Assembly (NCBI GenBank): GCA_017427885.1
Contig: JAFRRW010000011.1
Location: 310,001 to 374,000, forward strand
Length of the DNA: 64,000 nucleotides
Direction: 5' to 3'
Source of the DNA: Bacteroidales bacterium
GTDB lineage: Bacteria; Bacteroidota; Bacteroidia; Bacteroidales; UBA932
Below the pieces are notes generated by a model that saw nothing but the letters and a program-made list of their open reading frames with translations, did no database searches and was not told the DNA's origin. This document shows positions 1-7,133 of the stretch, one piece after another (position 1 is the first letter of the stretch; each line of letters opens with the position of its first letter). The position numbers and the translations under genes are program-made.

Positions 1-108
1 TTTATCCCCCTCTCCGTACTGCCCCTTCCTGGTCTTGAAGAATCTGGCCAGCCCCTCCACCTGGGACGGGTCGGCATTTTCCAGCATTTTTGAAATCAGT
101 ATATTCAC
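1..108 (-). CDS. DNA alkylation repair protein (AlkD-like), N-terminal fragment
   Basis: Only the first 36 codons are inside the window; the gene runs off the left edge. The visible peptide contains a segment like FFKTxxGQYGEGDKF, which resembles the N-terminal HEAT-repeat region of Bacteroidetes AlkD-type 3-methyladenine glycosylases; these remove alkylated purines from DNA. The start is a GTG at 108, and its GTGA overlaps the TGA stop of the small upstream ORF, which suggests translational coupling. The family call rests on a short motif, so it is tentative. Confidence 0.55.
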   Translation of the reverse strand, partial: MNILISKMLENADPSQVEGLARFFKTRKGQYGEGDK

Positions 109-335
109 TTTGATTCGTGATTGATTGTGTTCAGGTTTCCTTTCCGGACTATGACGAATTCGTTCTCATACGGCCGGCCCTCGCAAATCCGTTTCGTGCG
201 GAATGTCTGGTACTTGATTTTCAACAGGTTCTTTACCCTGGAATCTTCGAACATCGCTGCCGCCGACCCAAAGTAGAAATGCTCACGGGAGTCCTTGACC
301 TCCACGTGGATGATTGTCCTGTCGTGTTTTAACAT
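105..335 (-). CDS. Small conserved-type hypothetical protein
   Basis: A 76-residue basic protein. I chose the ATG at 335 over an in-frame TTG further upstream because a promoter -7 box lies just ahead of it. It has a recurrent sequence feel of small Bacteroidales proteins (IIHVEVKD, HFYFGS, then a basic middle, then FVIVRKG), but I do not recognise a family or function. There is no signal peptide, membrane segment or cysteine cluster. Its stop overlaps the GTG start of the AlkD-like gene by 4 bp, so the two are probably co-expressed. An antisense ORF covers the same bases, but the coupling and the protein-like composition favour this strand. Confidence 0.5.
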   Translation of the reverse strand: MLKHDRTIIHVEVKDSREHFYFGSAAAMFEDSRVKNLLKIKYQTFRTKRICEGRPYENEFVIVRKGNLNTINHESK

Positions 336-347
336 TGTGCTGCTCCG

Positions 348-355
348 CAAATATA
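348..355 (-). promoter_or_regulatory. Putative promoter -7 box for the small ORF/AlkD pair
   Basis: On the minus strand TATATTTG matches the Bacteroidetes -7 consensus TAnnTTTG and lies 12 bp before the chosen ATG. No TTTG box is found at the expected distance, so this is a partial match. Confidence 0.35.
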
Positions 356-383
356 ACGATAATCTACAAATAATTCAGAAATG

Positions 384-413
384 TTGAGTGTTTTAAACAA
401 ATGTTTATCTTTG
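384..413 (+). promoter_or_regulatory. Promoter of the RAYT transposase gene
   Basis: TTG (384-386), 19 bp, then TATCTTTG (406-413): a full match to the Bacteroidetes -33/-7 promoter. Transcription should start near 417-420. This excludes the in-frame ATG at 381, which lies upstream of the start site, and favours the ATG at 447. Confidence 0.65.
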
Positions 414-446
414 CTGAGCCGGGGCAAAAGAGCCGGAAGGATTATT

Positions 447-1319
447 ATGAGAGGGATATATTTGCTCACGACGGAACATCTTGAAAACTGCCTGTGGTTC
501 CGGGATGAAGAGGATTTCAAAGTTGGGATGAACTACGTCGCCATACAGGCCGCCTGCAGTACGGAGGTAACTGTGCTCACCTTCATCCTAATGTCCAATC
601 ACGTCCATTTCTTGTTGAACGGCAGGAAGAAAGACGTGATCGCTTTTGTCAATCAGTTCAAGCGCAGGTATTCCATTTATTACAGACGCAGGTACGGCGT
701 CAAGGAATTCCTGAGGCACAATGGCCTGGACGTAAGGTTGATCCTTCAGGAAGACGAAGAGATGGAAAGGGCGTTTGCATATGTTCAGATGAACTGTGTG
801 GCCGCCAATATCTGCGCCCATCCCGGTCAATACCCGTGGGGGACAGGAACCACGTTCTTCAGTCAGCAGGGAACCAGGGGAAAACGCTTGGGAGATTTAT
901 CGGCCCGTGAACGCGAAAGGCTGATGCACAGTGAATGCAAAGGGCTACCGGAAGAATGGCGGATATGTGAAGAGGGATATGTCAACCCTGAGGAATATGT
1001 GGATGTCAGGACGGTGGAGGCCTGTTTCCGCACGCCCAATCGGATGAATTATTTCCTCAACAACTCCTCAAAGGCCAAGAAACGGATAGAAATGGCGGAT
1101 GACAACCTTCCGGCATTCCGGGACCAGACCATCCTCGCCTCCTTGCCGGACCTGTGCCGGAGCCTGTTCCAGAAAAGGTCTTTCGACCTCCTGCAGGCCG
1201 ATGAACAAGCCGAACTTGCCCGACAGATCCGTTTCCGTTTCAGTGCCGATCCCAATCAAATCGCCCGTGTTTGCGGAATATCATACCCGGAAGCCGCCCG
1301 GTTGCTTGACAGTATCTAG
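447..1319 (+). CDS. REP-associated tyrosine transposase (RAYT, Y1_Tnp/IS200-like)
   Basis: A 290-residue protein with an N-terminal single-strand-DNA tyrosine transposase domain. It shows the metal-binding HUH motif in MSNHVHFLL, and a Tyr in the context AYVQMNCVAANI followed by QYPWGT, matching the YIHxNP...YPWSS region that carries the catalytic tyrosine in RAYTs. The C-terminal half is an extension ending in a helix-turn-helix-like stretch (IARVCGISYPEAARLL). The start at 447 is supported by GGAAGG at 435-440 and by the promoter at 384-413. It stands alone, without a TnpB partner or flanking IS ends, as RAYTs usually do. RAYTs bind and process REP palindromes, and REP-like repeats begin 16 bp after its stop codon. 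It appears intact. Confidence 0.85.
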   Translation: MRGIYLLTTEHLENCLWFRDEEDFKVGMNYVAIQAACSTEVTVLTFILMSNHVHFLLNGRKKDVIAFVNQFKRRYSIYYRRRYGVKEFLRHNGLDVRLILQEDEEMERAFAYVQMNCVAANICAHPGQYPWGTGTTFFSQQGTRGKRLGDLSARERERLMHSECKGLPEEWRICEEGYVNPEEYVDVRTVEACFRTPNRMNYFLNNSSKAKKRIEMADDNLPAFRDQTILASLPDLCRSLFQKRSFDLLQADEQAELARQIRFRFSADPNQIARVCGISYPEAARLLDSI

Positions 1320-1335
1320 TTTCACCAGGAAAGGT

Positions 1336-1521
1336 GTTCCAACCAGGTTCGCTGCGGGAGAGGGGCTAACTATGTTTTCTGCCGGAAATGTCCCAACTAT
1401 GTTCGCTCGGGAAAGGGTCAAACGGGGTTCTCTGCGGGAGATGTCCCAAAAATCGTCAGAGTACCCGCAAAAACGACCGATTTTGGGGGAGATGTCCCTA
1501 TTTTCGGGACATCTCCCGCAG
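1336..1521 (+). repeat. REP-like palindromic repeat cluster, about 27-nt units
   Basis: Units at 1336-1362, 1363-1389, 1390-1416 and 1417-1442 are 26-27 nt and share the pattern GTCCCAACTATGTTCGCT followed by GCGGGAGAT, with substitutions. A fifth, longer copy (1443-1493) contains its own inverted repeat. It leads into a perfect 12-bp hairpin, GGGAGATGTCCC - 7 nt - GGGACATCTCCC (1487-1517). The arms 1432-1447 and 1506-1521 are a perfect 16-bp inverted repeat. The position directly after a RAYT gene suggests these are its cognate REP sequences, which is inference. No coding sense is apparent. Confidence 0.7.
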
Positions 1522-1522
1522 T

Positions 1523-1647
1523 GTGCCAATTAAACAACGTGACGTTCAAGCAGTGAAGCCTTTAAGCAATGTGTAATTTAAGAGTGCGCCTTTTGAACAG
1601 CGCGCCATTTAAGCAACGTGCCTTTTAAACAGTGCGTCGTATTAGGT
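1523..1647 (+). repeat. Degenerate tandem array of 16-nt units
   Basis: Eight consecutive units, mostly exactly 16 nt: 1523-1538, 1539-1554, 1555-1570, 1571-1585 (15 nt), 1586-1601, 1602-1617, 1618-1633 and 1634-1647 (14 nt). The approximate consensus is GTGCCTTTTAAACAGT, with the TTTAA core and the CA near the end best kept. It differs in period and sequence from the array just before it. The unit length is not a multiple of three and no ORF follows it. Function unknown. Confidence 0.65.
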
Positions 1648-1659
1648 GCGTGCCGTCAG

Positions 1660-1692
1660 AAAAAAGAAAACCGCCGCTGTGTAAAGCGTCGG
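1660..1692 (-). terminator. Rho-independent terminator of tRNA-Met
   Basis: On the minus strand a stem CCGACGCT/AGCGGCGG with one internal mismatch is followed by TTTTCTTTTTT. It lies about 50 bp after the 3' end of tRNA-Met. Confidence 0.65.
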
Positions 1693-1742
1693 AAGCATAT
1701 GATGGATTCCCCGGCCCGAGGCCGTAGAAGGATATTTCAGAG

Positions 1743-1816
1743 TAGCGAGAGTGGGGCATGATCCCACGACCTCCGGATTATGAATCCGACGCTCTAACCA
1801 GCTGAGCTACCTCGCC
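1743..1816 (-). tRNA. tRNA-Met (anticodon CAT), elongator type
   Basis: A complete 74-nt cloverleaf: 7-bp acceptor stem GGCGAGG/TCTCGCT with G-U pairs at both ends, D arm GCTC/GAGC, anticodon arm with loop TTCATAA (anticodon at 1780-1782), and T arm GTGGG/CCCAC. The discriminator is A and no CCA is encoded. The fully paired first base pair argues against initiator tRNA. An isoleucine tRNA with a lysidine-modified CAT is not strictly excluded, but the sequence resembles Bacteroidetes elongator tRNA-Met. Confidence 0.93.
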
Positions 1817-1819
1817 GTG

Positions 1820-1881
1820 ATGTACCGGGGATTCCGCTCGCTTCGCTTGCGCTATCCTTCCCGCCTGCGGCGGTGGTACAT
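1820..1881. repeat. GC-rich element bounded by a 7-bp inverted repeat
   Basis: ATGTACC (1820-1826) and GGTACAT (1875-1881) are exact inverted repeats that enclose the short hairpin CCGCC-TGC-GGCGG and a CGCTTCGC motif. It sits immediately 5' of tRNA-Met. It may be part of a tRNA precursor leader or a small hairpin repeat like the one at 18881-18990; neither is established. Confidence 0.35.
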
Positions 1882-1958
1882 GATTTACAACCTTTTTCGG
1901 CTTCGCCAACTTTTTTTGTCGGAACTCTTATGTGAGTGCAACTCCCATCGCGTTCCAC

Positions 1959-1985
1959 AAAAAAAACCGGGCGCACAGCGCCAGG
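1959..1985 (-). terminator. Rho-independent terminator of tRNA-Gln
   Basis: On the minus strand GGCGC-TGT-GCGCC forms the stem and is followed by CGG and eight T residues. It lies 11 bp after the tRNA-Gln 3' end, so the two tRNA genes are probably separate transcripts. Confidence 0.75.
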
Positions 1986-1996
1986 CTGTAAATTTG

Positions 1997-2067
1997 TTGA
2001 GATAGAAGGATTCGAACCCTCACTGACAGAGCCAGAATCTGTAGTGCTACCATTACACCATATCTCA
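1997..2067 (-). tRNA. tRNA-Gln (anticodon CTG)
   Basis: A complete 71-nt cloverleaf with acceptor stem TGAGATA/TATCTCA, anticodon arm ACAGA/TCTGT with loop TTCTGGC (anticodon CTG), a T loop TTCGAAT and discriminator A. A U at position 1 is normal for glutamine tRNA. No CCA is encoded. Confidence 0.93.
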
Positions 2068-2092
2068 ATGGCTCCCTTTGCTTAAGGGACTG

Positions 2093-2123
2093 CAAATGTA
2101 CAACAGTTTACGAGAAAATCAAA
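2093..2123 (-). promoter_or_regulatory. Promoter of tRNA-Gln
   Basis: TTTG, 19 bp, then TACATTTG on the minus strand: a full consensus match about 26 bp upstream of the mature tRNA 5' end. Confidence 0.7.
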
Positions 2124-2128
2124 AAAAA

Positions 2129-2159
2129 TTTACACTGCCCGCATAATTTGCTATCTTTA
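2129..2159 (+). promoter_or_regulatory. Putative promoter of the beta-helix gene
   Basis: TATCTTTA (2152-2159) is one base off TAnnTTTG, with a TTTA box about 19 bp upstream. It lies 21 bp before the ATG at 2181 and covers the alternative upstream start, arguing for the ATG at 2181. It is divergent from the tRNA-Gln promoter. Confidence 0.4.
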
Positions 2160-2180
2160 TATGTCAAATCTGTTCATACT

Positions 2181-4325
2181 ATGAAAAAAACCTTTCTTTT
2201 AACCCTTATCTTCCTCTCCTCCACCATGCTTTTGTCGGCGCAACAGCGTTTGTTCGTGTCGGTTACGGGCAACGATTCCGCCGACGGCTCCGCCACTGCC
2301 CCTTTGCAAACCGTAAAGGCGGCCATCGACAAGGCGGGCAAGCTTCCCGGCCAGGATACCGTCTATATCCACATCGGCCCCGGCACTTATTTCCTTGACG
2401 AGCCGATAACCCTGACCGCCTCGGACACCCGCCCGATGGTTTTCAAGGGAGACGCTGATGACATGCCCGTCCTTAGCGGAGGATACCGAATCAGCGGATG
2501 GAAAGTCACCCCGGAAGGATGGTGGAAGACGACGGTCCCGGAAGTCATCAAGTACGGCCAGGTTTTCCAGCAACTCTTCGTGAACGGCGAGAGGGCGACG
2601 CTGGCCCGCACACCCGACAAGGGCCTTATCTCCGTCAGCAAGGCGGTGGAGCAGATTCCGGTCGAAACGGAAGGGAAAGGCGATGGATACGGATATTATG
2701 TCCAGCGCTATTTCACCGACCCTGAGAACCTGAAGGTTTTTAAGAAAGTCAACGACGGCGACTACTGGACGACAGCCAATTTGAGGGAAAACAATATCCG
2801 GATCCTGCTATTCCAGTCTTGGGACAATTCCTACAAGAGCGTGGATTACATCAATCCGGATTCCGGGTATGTCTACACCCACGGCACCAAACTCCATAAC
2901 ATGTACATAAACGGCAACCGCAACCGGTTCCGCCTGGAGAACTACAAGGGAGCCCTGAACGCCCCCGGCGAATGGTTTCTCGAAAAGAACGGAGAACTTA
3001 CCTACATCCCCAGGGAGGGAGAGAATCCCGGCACGACGGAAGCATTTGCTCCGGGCCTGAAGAACCTTCTCATTTTAAATGGAGCAAAGGGGAAGGTCTT
3101 CCGCAACATCTCCTTCCAGCACACGGGATACATCCTTCCGGCCAATGGCACTACCCCCTTCCAGGCTGCCTCGCACCTTGACGCGACGGTGATGATGAAC
3201 AATTCCGAAGGCATCGTACTGGAGAACTGCGAAGTCAAGCACACCGGCAACTATGCCGTAGGATATGACAATTCCCACGACTGCAGATTGGAGCACTCCT
3301 TCCTCTACGACCTCGGCGGAGGTGGCGTCAAGATGGATTATTCCCAGAATGTCAAGATAATAAACAACATCATACGCAAGGGAGGACAGGTGTTCCCGGC
3401 AGGAGTCGGGGTCCTGATCCGCGAGTCCTCTAAGGTGAAGGCGCTCCACAACGAGGTCTGCGACCTGCGCTATTCCGGATTCTCAGTAGGCTGGATATGG
3501 GGTTACGCCAAGAGTCTCTCCTTCGAGAACGAGATAGCCTTCAACCATATCCACCATCTCGGCTGGGGGGAACTCGACGATATGGGAGGAGTCTATACCC
3601 TGGGCATCCAGCCCGGCACCACCGTGCACGACAATGTCATCCACGACGTATATTCGCACGACTACGGTGGCTGGGGCCTCTACACCGACGAAGGCAGTTC
3701 ATATATCGTGATGGAAAACAACCTCGTCTATGCCTGCAAATGCGGCGGCTACCACCACCATTACGGGGAGGACAACATCATCCGCAACAACATCCTTGCG
3801 TGGGGCACCTGGCAGGCCCTTCAGTGGTCCAGGAAGGAAGACCACCGGTCCTTCACCTTCGCACACAACATTATCCTAAACGACGGATTCCCTTTCCTCA
3901 GCAGGCAACTGGAATGGAAGGAAGCCATCGGCGACTTCGACAGCAACTGCTTCTGGGACATCACCGAGAAGAATCCGTACTTTGACGACATGACGTTTGA
4001 GCAGTTCCGCAAGCTGCGCGACACCAGGACCATCCTTGCAGACCCGATGTTCAACGACCCCCTGCACGGGGACTTCACCTTCAAGAGCCTGAAGACCGCC
4101 CGCAAGATCGGGTTCAAGCCCTTCGACTACAGCAGGGCGGGAGTCGTCGGCGACGAAGCGTGGAAGGCGAAGGCCATGATGAAGCCTGAGGAATTGAAAG
4201 ACTTCCGCCGTATCGTCCGCGAGGGAGAGAAGGAATATGTCGAATCAGGAAGAGCCGACTACCGTCCGGAAATCGCCCGCAAACCCGGCAAGGACAGGAT
4301 ATATCCCAGGTTTTACGAAGACTGA
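2181..4325 (+). CDS. Secreted right-handed parallel beta-helix enzyme (GH141-like)
   Basis: A 714-residue protein with a signal peptide (MKKTFLLTLIFLSSTMLLSA). The opening, FVSVTGNDSADGSATAPLQTV, is the usual start of DUF1565/beta-helix carbohydrate-active enzymes. The middle is rich in short Asn/His/Gly strands (NIIRKGG, HNEVCDLRYSGFSVG, NHIHHLGWGELDDMGG) typical of pectate-lyase-like helices. The block FVNGERATLARTPD and the overall length resemble GH141, a family that includes alpha-L-fucosidases and xylanases acting on pectin or xylan. That family call is by resemblance. It ends 5 bp from the converging symporter gene, with no terminator visible between them. Confidence 0.7.
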   Translation: MKKTFLLTLIFLSSTMLLSAQQRLFVSVTGNDSADGSATAPLQTVKAAIDKAGKLPGQDTVYIHIGPGTYFLDEPITLTASDTRPMVFKGDADDMPVLSGGYRISGWKVTPEGWWKTTVPEVIKYGQVFQQLFVNGERATLARTPDKGLISVSKAVEQIPVETEGKGDGYGYYVQRYFTDPENLKVFKKVNDGDYWTTANLRENNIRILLFQSWDNSYKSVDYINPDSGYVYTHGTKLHNMYINGNRNRFRLENYKGALNAPGEWFLEKNGELTYIPREGENPGTTEAFAPGLKNLLILNGAKGKVFRNISFQHTGYILPANGTTPFQAASHLDATVMMNNSEGIVLENCEVKHTGNYAVGYDNSHDCRLEHSFLYDLGGGGVKMDYSQNVKIINNIIRKGGQVFPAGVGVLIRESSKVKALHNEVCDLRYSGFSVGWIWGYAKSLSFENEIAFNHIHHLGWGELDDMGGVYTLGIQPGTTVHDNVIHDVYSHDYGGWGLYTDEGSSYIVMENNLVYACKCGGYHHHYGEDNIIRNNILAWGTWQALQWSRKEDHRSFTFAHNIILNDGFPFLSRQLEWKEAIGDFDSNCFWDITEKNPYFDDMTFEQFRKLRDTRTILADPMFNDPLHGDFTFKSLKTARKIGFKPFDYSRAGVVGDEAWKAKAMMKPEELKDFRRIVREGEKEYVESGRADYRPEIARKPGKDRIYPRFYED

Positions 4326-4330
4326 CGCCA

Positions 4331-5770
4331 TTATTTGGGTGATCTCGAAATCAAGAACATACCCAGGAAGGTGAAGAGGGCGTTGAGCAGGAGGAGTTCG
4401 TAACTGAAGGTGTAGCCGCCGAACCAGCGCTCGGAATTCAGTTGCAGCACCAGGCAGATAAGGGGTGCGGCGATTGCCACCAGGGGGACCAGGCGGTCCC
4501 TCACCCGGCGCCGTACCAGGATGCCGAATGCGAACATCCCCAGGATGGGGCCGTAGGTGTAGGAGGCGAGTTTGTAAACCGCATCGATGGCCGAGGTGTT
4601 GTTGACCAGGTTGAAAACGGTTATCGTCAAGGCCATCAGCAGGGCCATCGCGATATGCACCCTCTTGCGGGTCCTGGTGACGGACGGGCCTTCCCCCTTC
4701 GTCCCGAGGATATCAACCGTGAAGGAGGTGGTAAGGGCCGTAAGGGCGGAACCTCCGGCGTTGAATGAACAGGAGACCAGTCCTAGGATGAACATAACAC
4801 CCACAATGGCAGGAAGGGTACCGGAGGTCGCCACGGCAGGGAACAGTTTGTCACCGGTTTCGGGAATCCCCGTCCGTGAGGCATAGGTGTAGAGCAAAAC
4901 GCCCAGCACAAGGAACAGGGCTATCACGACCGTCTGCAAAAGGCTGCTGATTATCAGGTTCTTCTGGGAGTCCTTGACATTCTTGCACGCCAGGGTCCTC
5001 TGCATAAGGTCCTGGTCGAGTCCGGTCATCGCCACGACCATGAACACCCCGCCCAGGAACTGCTTCCAGAAGAATTGCGGATGGTTGACGTCGTCGAAGA
5101 AAAATACCCGTGACATCCCGCTGTCGGAAACTGCCCCGGCCATTCCCTTGAAATCAAGCCCCAGCCCTTTGGCGATGAACACGATGCAAAGGATGACGGA
5201 GGCTATCATGCAGAATGTCTTGAGGTTGTCCGTCCAAATCACCGATTTGACCCCGCCGCGGAAAGTATAGGCCAGCACGATCGCCATCGTGACGGCTACG
5301 TTGAGGATGAACGGCAGCCCCAGCGGGCCGAACACCAGCAACTGGAGGATAAGGCAGACGAGGAAAAGACGCACCGATGCCCCCAGCAGTTTGGATATGA
5401 AGAAAAACCAGGCTCCAGTCCTGTATGAGGACAGGCCGAACCTTTTATCCAGATACCCATAGACCGACACCAGGTCGTATTTGAAATAGATGGGCGTAAG
5501 GACGAAGGCTATCACGAGATATCCGACAAAGAAACCTATGCACATCTGCAGGTATCCCATCGACGCGGCTCCCACCATTCCCGGGACGGAAACGAAGGTG
5601 ACCCCCGACATGCACGACCCGATCATCGCGAAGGCAACCACCCACCATTTCTGCGACCGGCCTCCGCGGAAGAAGTCGTCGTTGCTGCTCCTGCGTCCCG
5701 AAAGCCAGGATATGAGGAGCATCGTCGCGAAATACGCGGCTATGACAATAATTATGGACAGAGGACTCAC
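4331..5770 (-). CDS. Sodium:solute symporter (SSS family)
   Basis: A 479-residue polytopic membrane protein with about 13 hydrophobic segments. The start is typical of SSS transporters: a first helix, then SGRRSSNDDFFRGGRSQKWW, then a glycine-rich segment with GSCMSGVTFVSVPG. These proteins couple Na+ entry to uptake of sugars, sialic acid, amino acids or vitamins; the substrate cannot be told here. The start codon shares ATGA with the sufD stop, making it the last gene of the aroC-suf transcription unit. The context of sugar hydrolases suggests a monosaccharide, but the direct coupling to suf is unexplained. Confidence 0.85.
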   Translation of the reverse strand: MSPLSIIIVIAAYFATMLLISWLSGRRSSNDDFFRGGRSQKWWVVAFAMIGSCMSGVTFVSVPGMVGAASMGYLQMCIGFFVGYLVIAFVLTPIYFKYDLVSVYGYLDKRFGLSSYRTGAWFFFISKLLGASVRLFLVCLILQLLVFGPLGLPFILNVAVTMAIVLAYTFRGGVKSVIWTDNLKTFCMIASVILCIVFIAKGLGLDFKGMAGAVSDSGMSRVFFFDDVNHPQFFWKQFLGGVFMVVAMTGLDQDLMQRTLACKNVKDSQKNLIISSLLQTVVIALFLVLGVLLYTYASRTGIPETGDKLFPAVATSGTLPAIVGVMFILGLVSCSFNAGGSALTALTTSFTVDILGTKGEGPSVTRTRKRVHIAMALLMALTITVFNLVNNTSAIDAVYKLASYTYGPILGMFAFGILVRRRVRDRLVPLVAIAAPLICLVLQLNSERWFGGYTFSYELLLLNALFTFLGMFLISRSPK

Positions 5771-6381
5771 AGCGAGCGGATTGCCTCTTCCAGACGTCCG
5801 GGGACGTCGCTCCCGGCAGGAAGACGGTTCAGGATGGGAGAAATGAAGGAGAGCATCTGAAGCACCCTGGCCTCTTTCTCAGGAATACCCCTGGAACGCA
5901 TATAGAACTGTTCCTCTTCGCTCAGCCGGCCGATGGTGGCCCCGTGCGAGCACTTGACGTCATCGGCATAGATCTCCAGCTGGGGCTTGGTTAGCACCTG
6001 GGCCTCGTCGGAGAGCAGTATGTTGCGGTTGGTCTGGAAAGATTCGGTCTTCTGGGCTGCGGGATCGACTGTGATCTTGCCGTGGAAATCGAAACGGGAA
6101 CTGCCTGAAGCAAGGGTGTTGAATATCTGGTCGGAAGAGCAGTTCGGGCAAAGATGGTGCATGTTCACCTTCAGTCCGATGCTGTCGTCTCCGGACAGCA
6201 CGAACACTCCGGCCAGGGAAACAGAGGACCGTTCCCCACGGATGAAGACGTCGAGGCTGATGTCGGCGCTGGCGCCGGGAAGGGCCACGATGGTGATGTC
6301 GAGGGAGGTATCCCCCTCCACCTCGATGGTCCCCGGCATCAGGGGACAGGATTCACGGTCGAATATGTACACCTTGTCCAT
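5767..6381 (-). CDS. sufD: SufD-like Fe-S assembly scaffold, short form
   Basis: A 204-residue protein matching only the C-terminal beta-helical core of SufB/SufD: the diagnostic block DDVKCSHGATIGRLSEEEQF is present, followed by the SRGIPEKEA helix. Full-length SufD proteins are about 420-450 residues, so the N-terminal half is missing. No frameshifted remains lie upstream, because sufC ends 4 bp before the ATG at 6381. SufD normally partners SufB and SufC in the SufBC2D complex that builds Fe-S clusters. The core interaction surface seems retained. An in-frame start further upstream exists but would overlap sufC. Confidence 0.85.
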   Translation of the reverse strand: MDKVYIFDRESCPLMPGTIEVEGDTSLDITIVALPGASADISLDVFIRGERSSVSLAGVFVLSGDDSIGLKVNMHHLCPNCSSDQIFNTLASGSSRFDFHGKITVDPAAQKTESFQTNRNILLSDEAQVLTKPQLEIYADDVKCSHGATIGRLSEEEQFYMRSRGIPEKEARVLQMLSFISPILNRLPAGSDVPGRLEEAIRSL

Positions 6382-6385
6382 ATCC

Positions 6386-7132
6386 CTAGAACTTGTCGAA
6401 ACCCTCTTTTTCAATGATGTCCGCAAGTTCACTGCCTCCGGAGCGGACTATCCTTCCCCCCTTGAGGACGTGCACCACGTCCGGTTCCACATATTCCAGG
6501 AGTTTCTGGTAATGGGTGATGACGATGGTGGATTTCTCGGGGGTATGAAGGGCGTTAACCCCGGCGGCGACCGTCTTGAGGGCATCCACGTCAAGGCCGC
6601 TGTCGGTCTCGTCAAGGATGGAAAGGACAGGGTCGATCATAGCCATCTGGAATATCTCGTTCCTCTTCTTTTCACCTCCGGAGAAGCCCGAATTGACATC
6701 CCTTTTCGCGAACTCCGGCTTCATCCCCACAAGGGCCATCTTCTCCTTCATCAGTTTCAGGAACTCCGCACCGGAAAGGGGCTTGAGTCCCCGTGCCTTC
6801 CGCCTGGCGTCCAGGGCGCTTTTCATAAAGTTGGTGATGGTAACCCCCGGGATCTCTACGGGATACTGGAAGGAAAGGAAAAGCCCGGCCCAGGACCTTT
6901 CCTCCGGCTTCATCGCAAGGAGGTCCTTCCCGTCGAACGTCACCGAGCCTTCCGTGACGGCATAGTCGGGCTTGCCGGCGAGGACTGCGGAGAGGGTGCT
7001 TTTCCCCGACCCGTTCGGGCCCATTATGGCGTGGATCTCTCCCCTGCCGATTTCCAAGTCGATGCCGTGGAGGATTTCCCGGTCCCCGACATTGGCCTTC
7101 AGCCCGCTGATTTTCAACAATATATCTTTCAT
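6386..7132 (-). CDS. sufC: SufC ATPase of the SUF Fe-S assembly system
   Basis: A 248-residue ABC-type ATPase. It shows Walker A GPNGSGKST, the signature SGGEKKRNEIFQMA characteristic of SufC, Walker B SILDETDSGLD and a switch histidine in VITHYQ. It drives conformational changes in the SufB/SufD scaffold in the cytosol. I take the ATG at 7132, one base after the pnuC stop; an ATG at 7141 would overlap pnuC. The gene order sufB-pnuC-sufC-sufD is unusual, since sufB and sufC are normally adjacent. Confidence 0.95.
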   Translation of the reverse strand: MKDILLKISGLKANVGDREILHGIDLEIGRGEIHAIMGPNGSGKSTLSAVLAGKPDYAVTEGSVTFDGKDLLAMKPEERSWAGLFLSFQYPVEIPGVTITNFMKSALDARRKARGLKPLSGAEFLKLMKEKMALVGMKPEFAKRDVNSGFSGGEKKRNEIFQMAMIDPVLSILDETDSGLDVDALKTVAAGVNALHTPEKSTIVITHYQKLLEYVEPDVVHVLKGGRIVRSGGSELADIIEKEGFDKF

Positions 7133-7133
7133 A

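Noticed and set aside
117-332. A 71-codon plus-strand ORF at the left edge
   Set aside because: The opposite-strand ORF has coupling to the next gene, a promoter box and more protein-like sequence. Both cannot be real with equal support.
1487-1517. Rho-independent terminator for the RAYT gene
   Set aside because: The hairpin is strong but is not followed by a T-tract, and its arms match the preceding repeat units, so a REP-like role fits better.
1523-1647. CRISPR array
   Set aside because: Units are only 16 nt and contiguous, without spacers or nearby cas genes.
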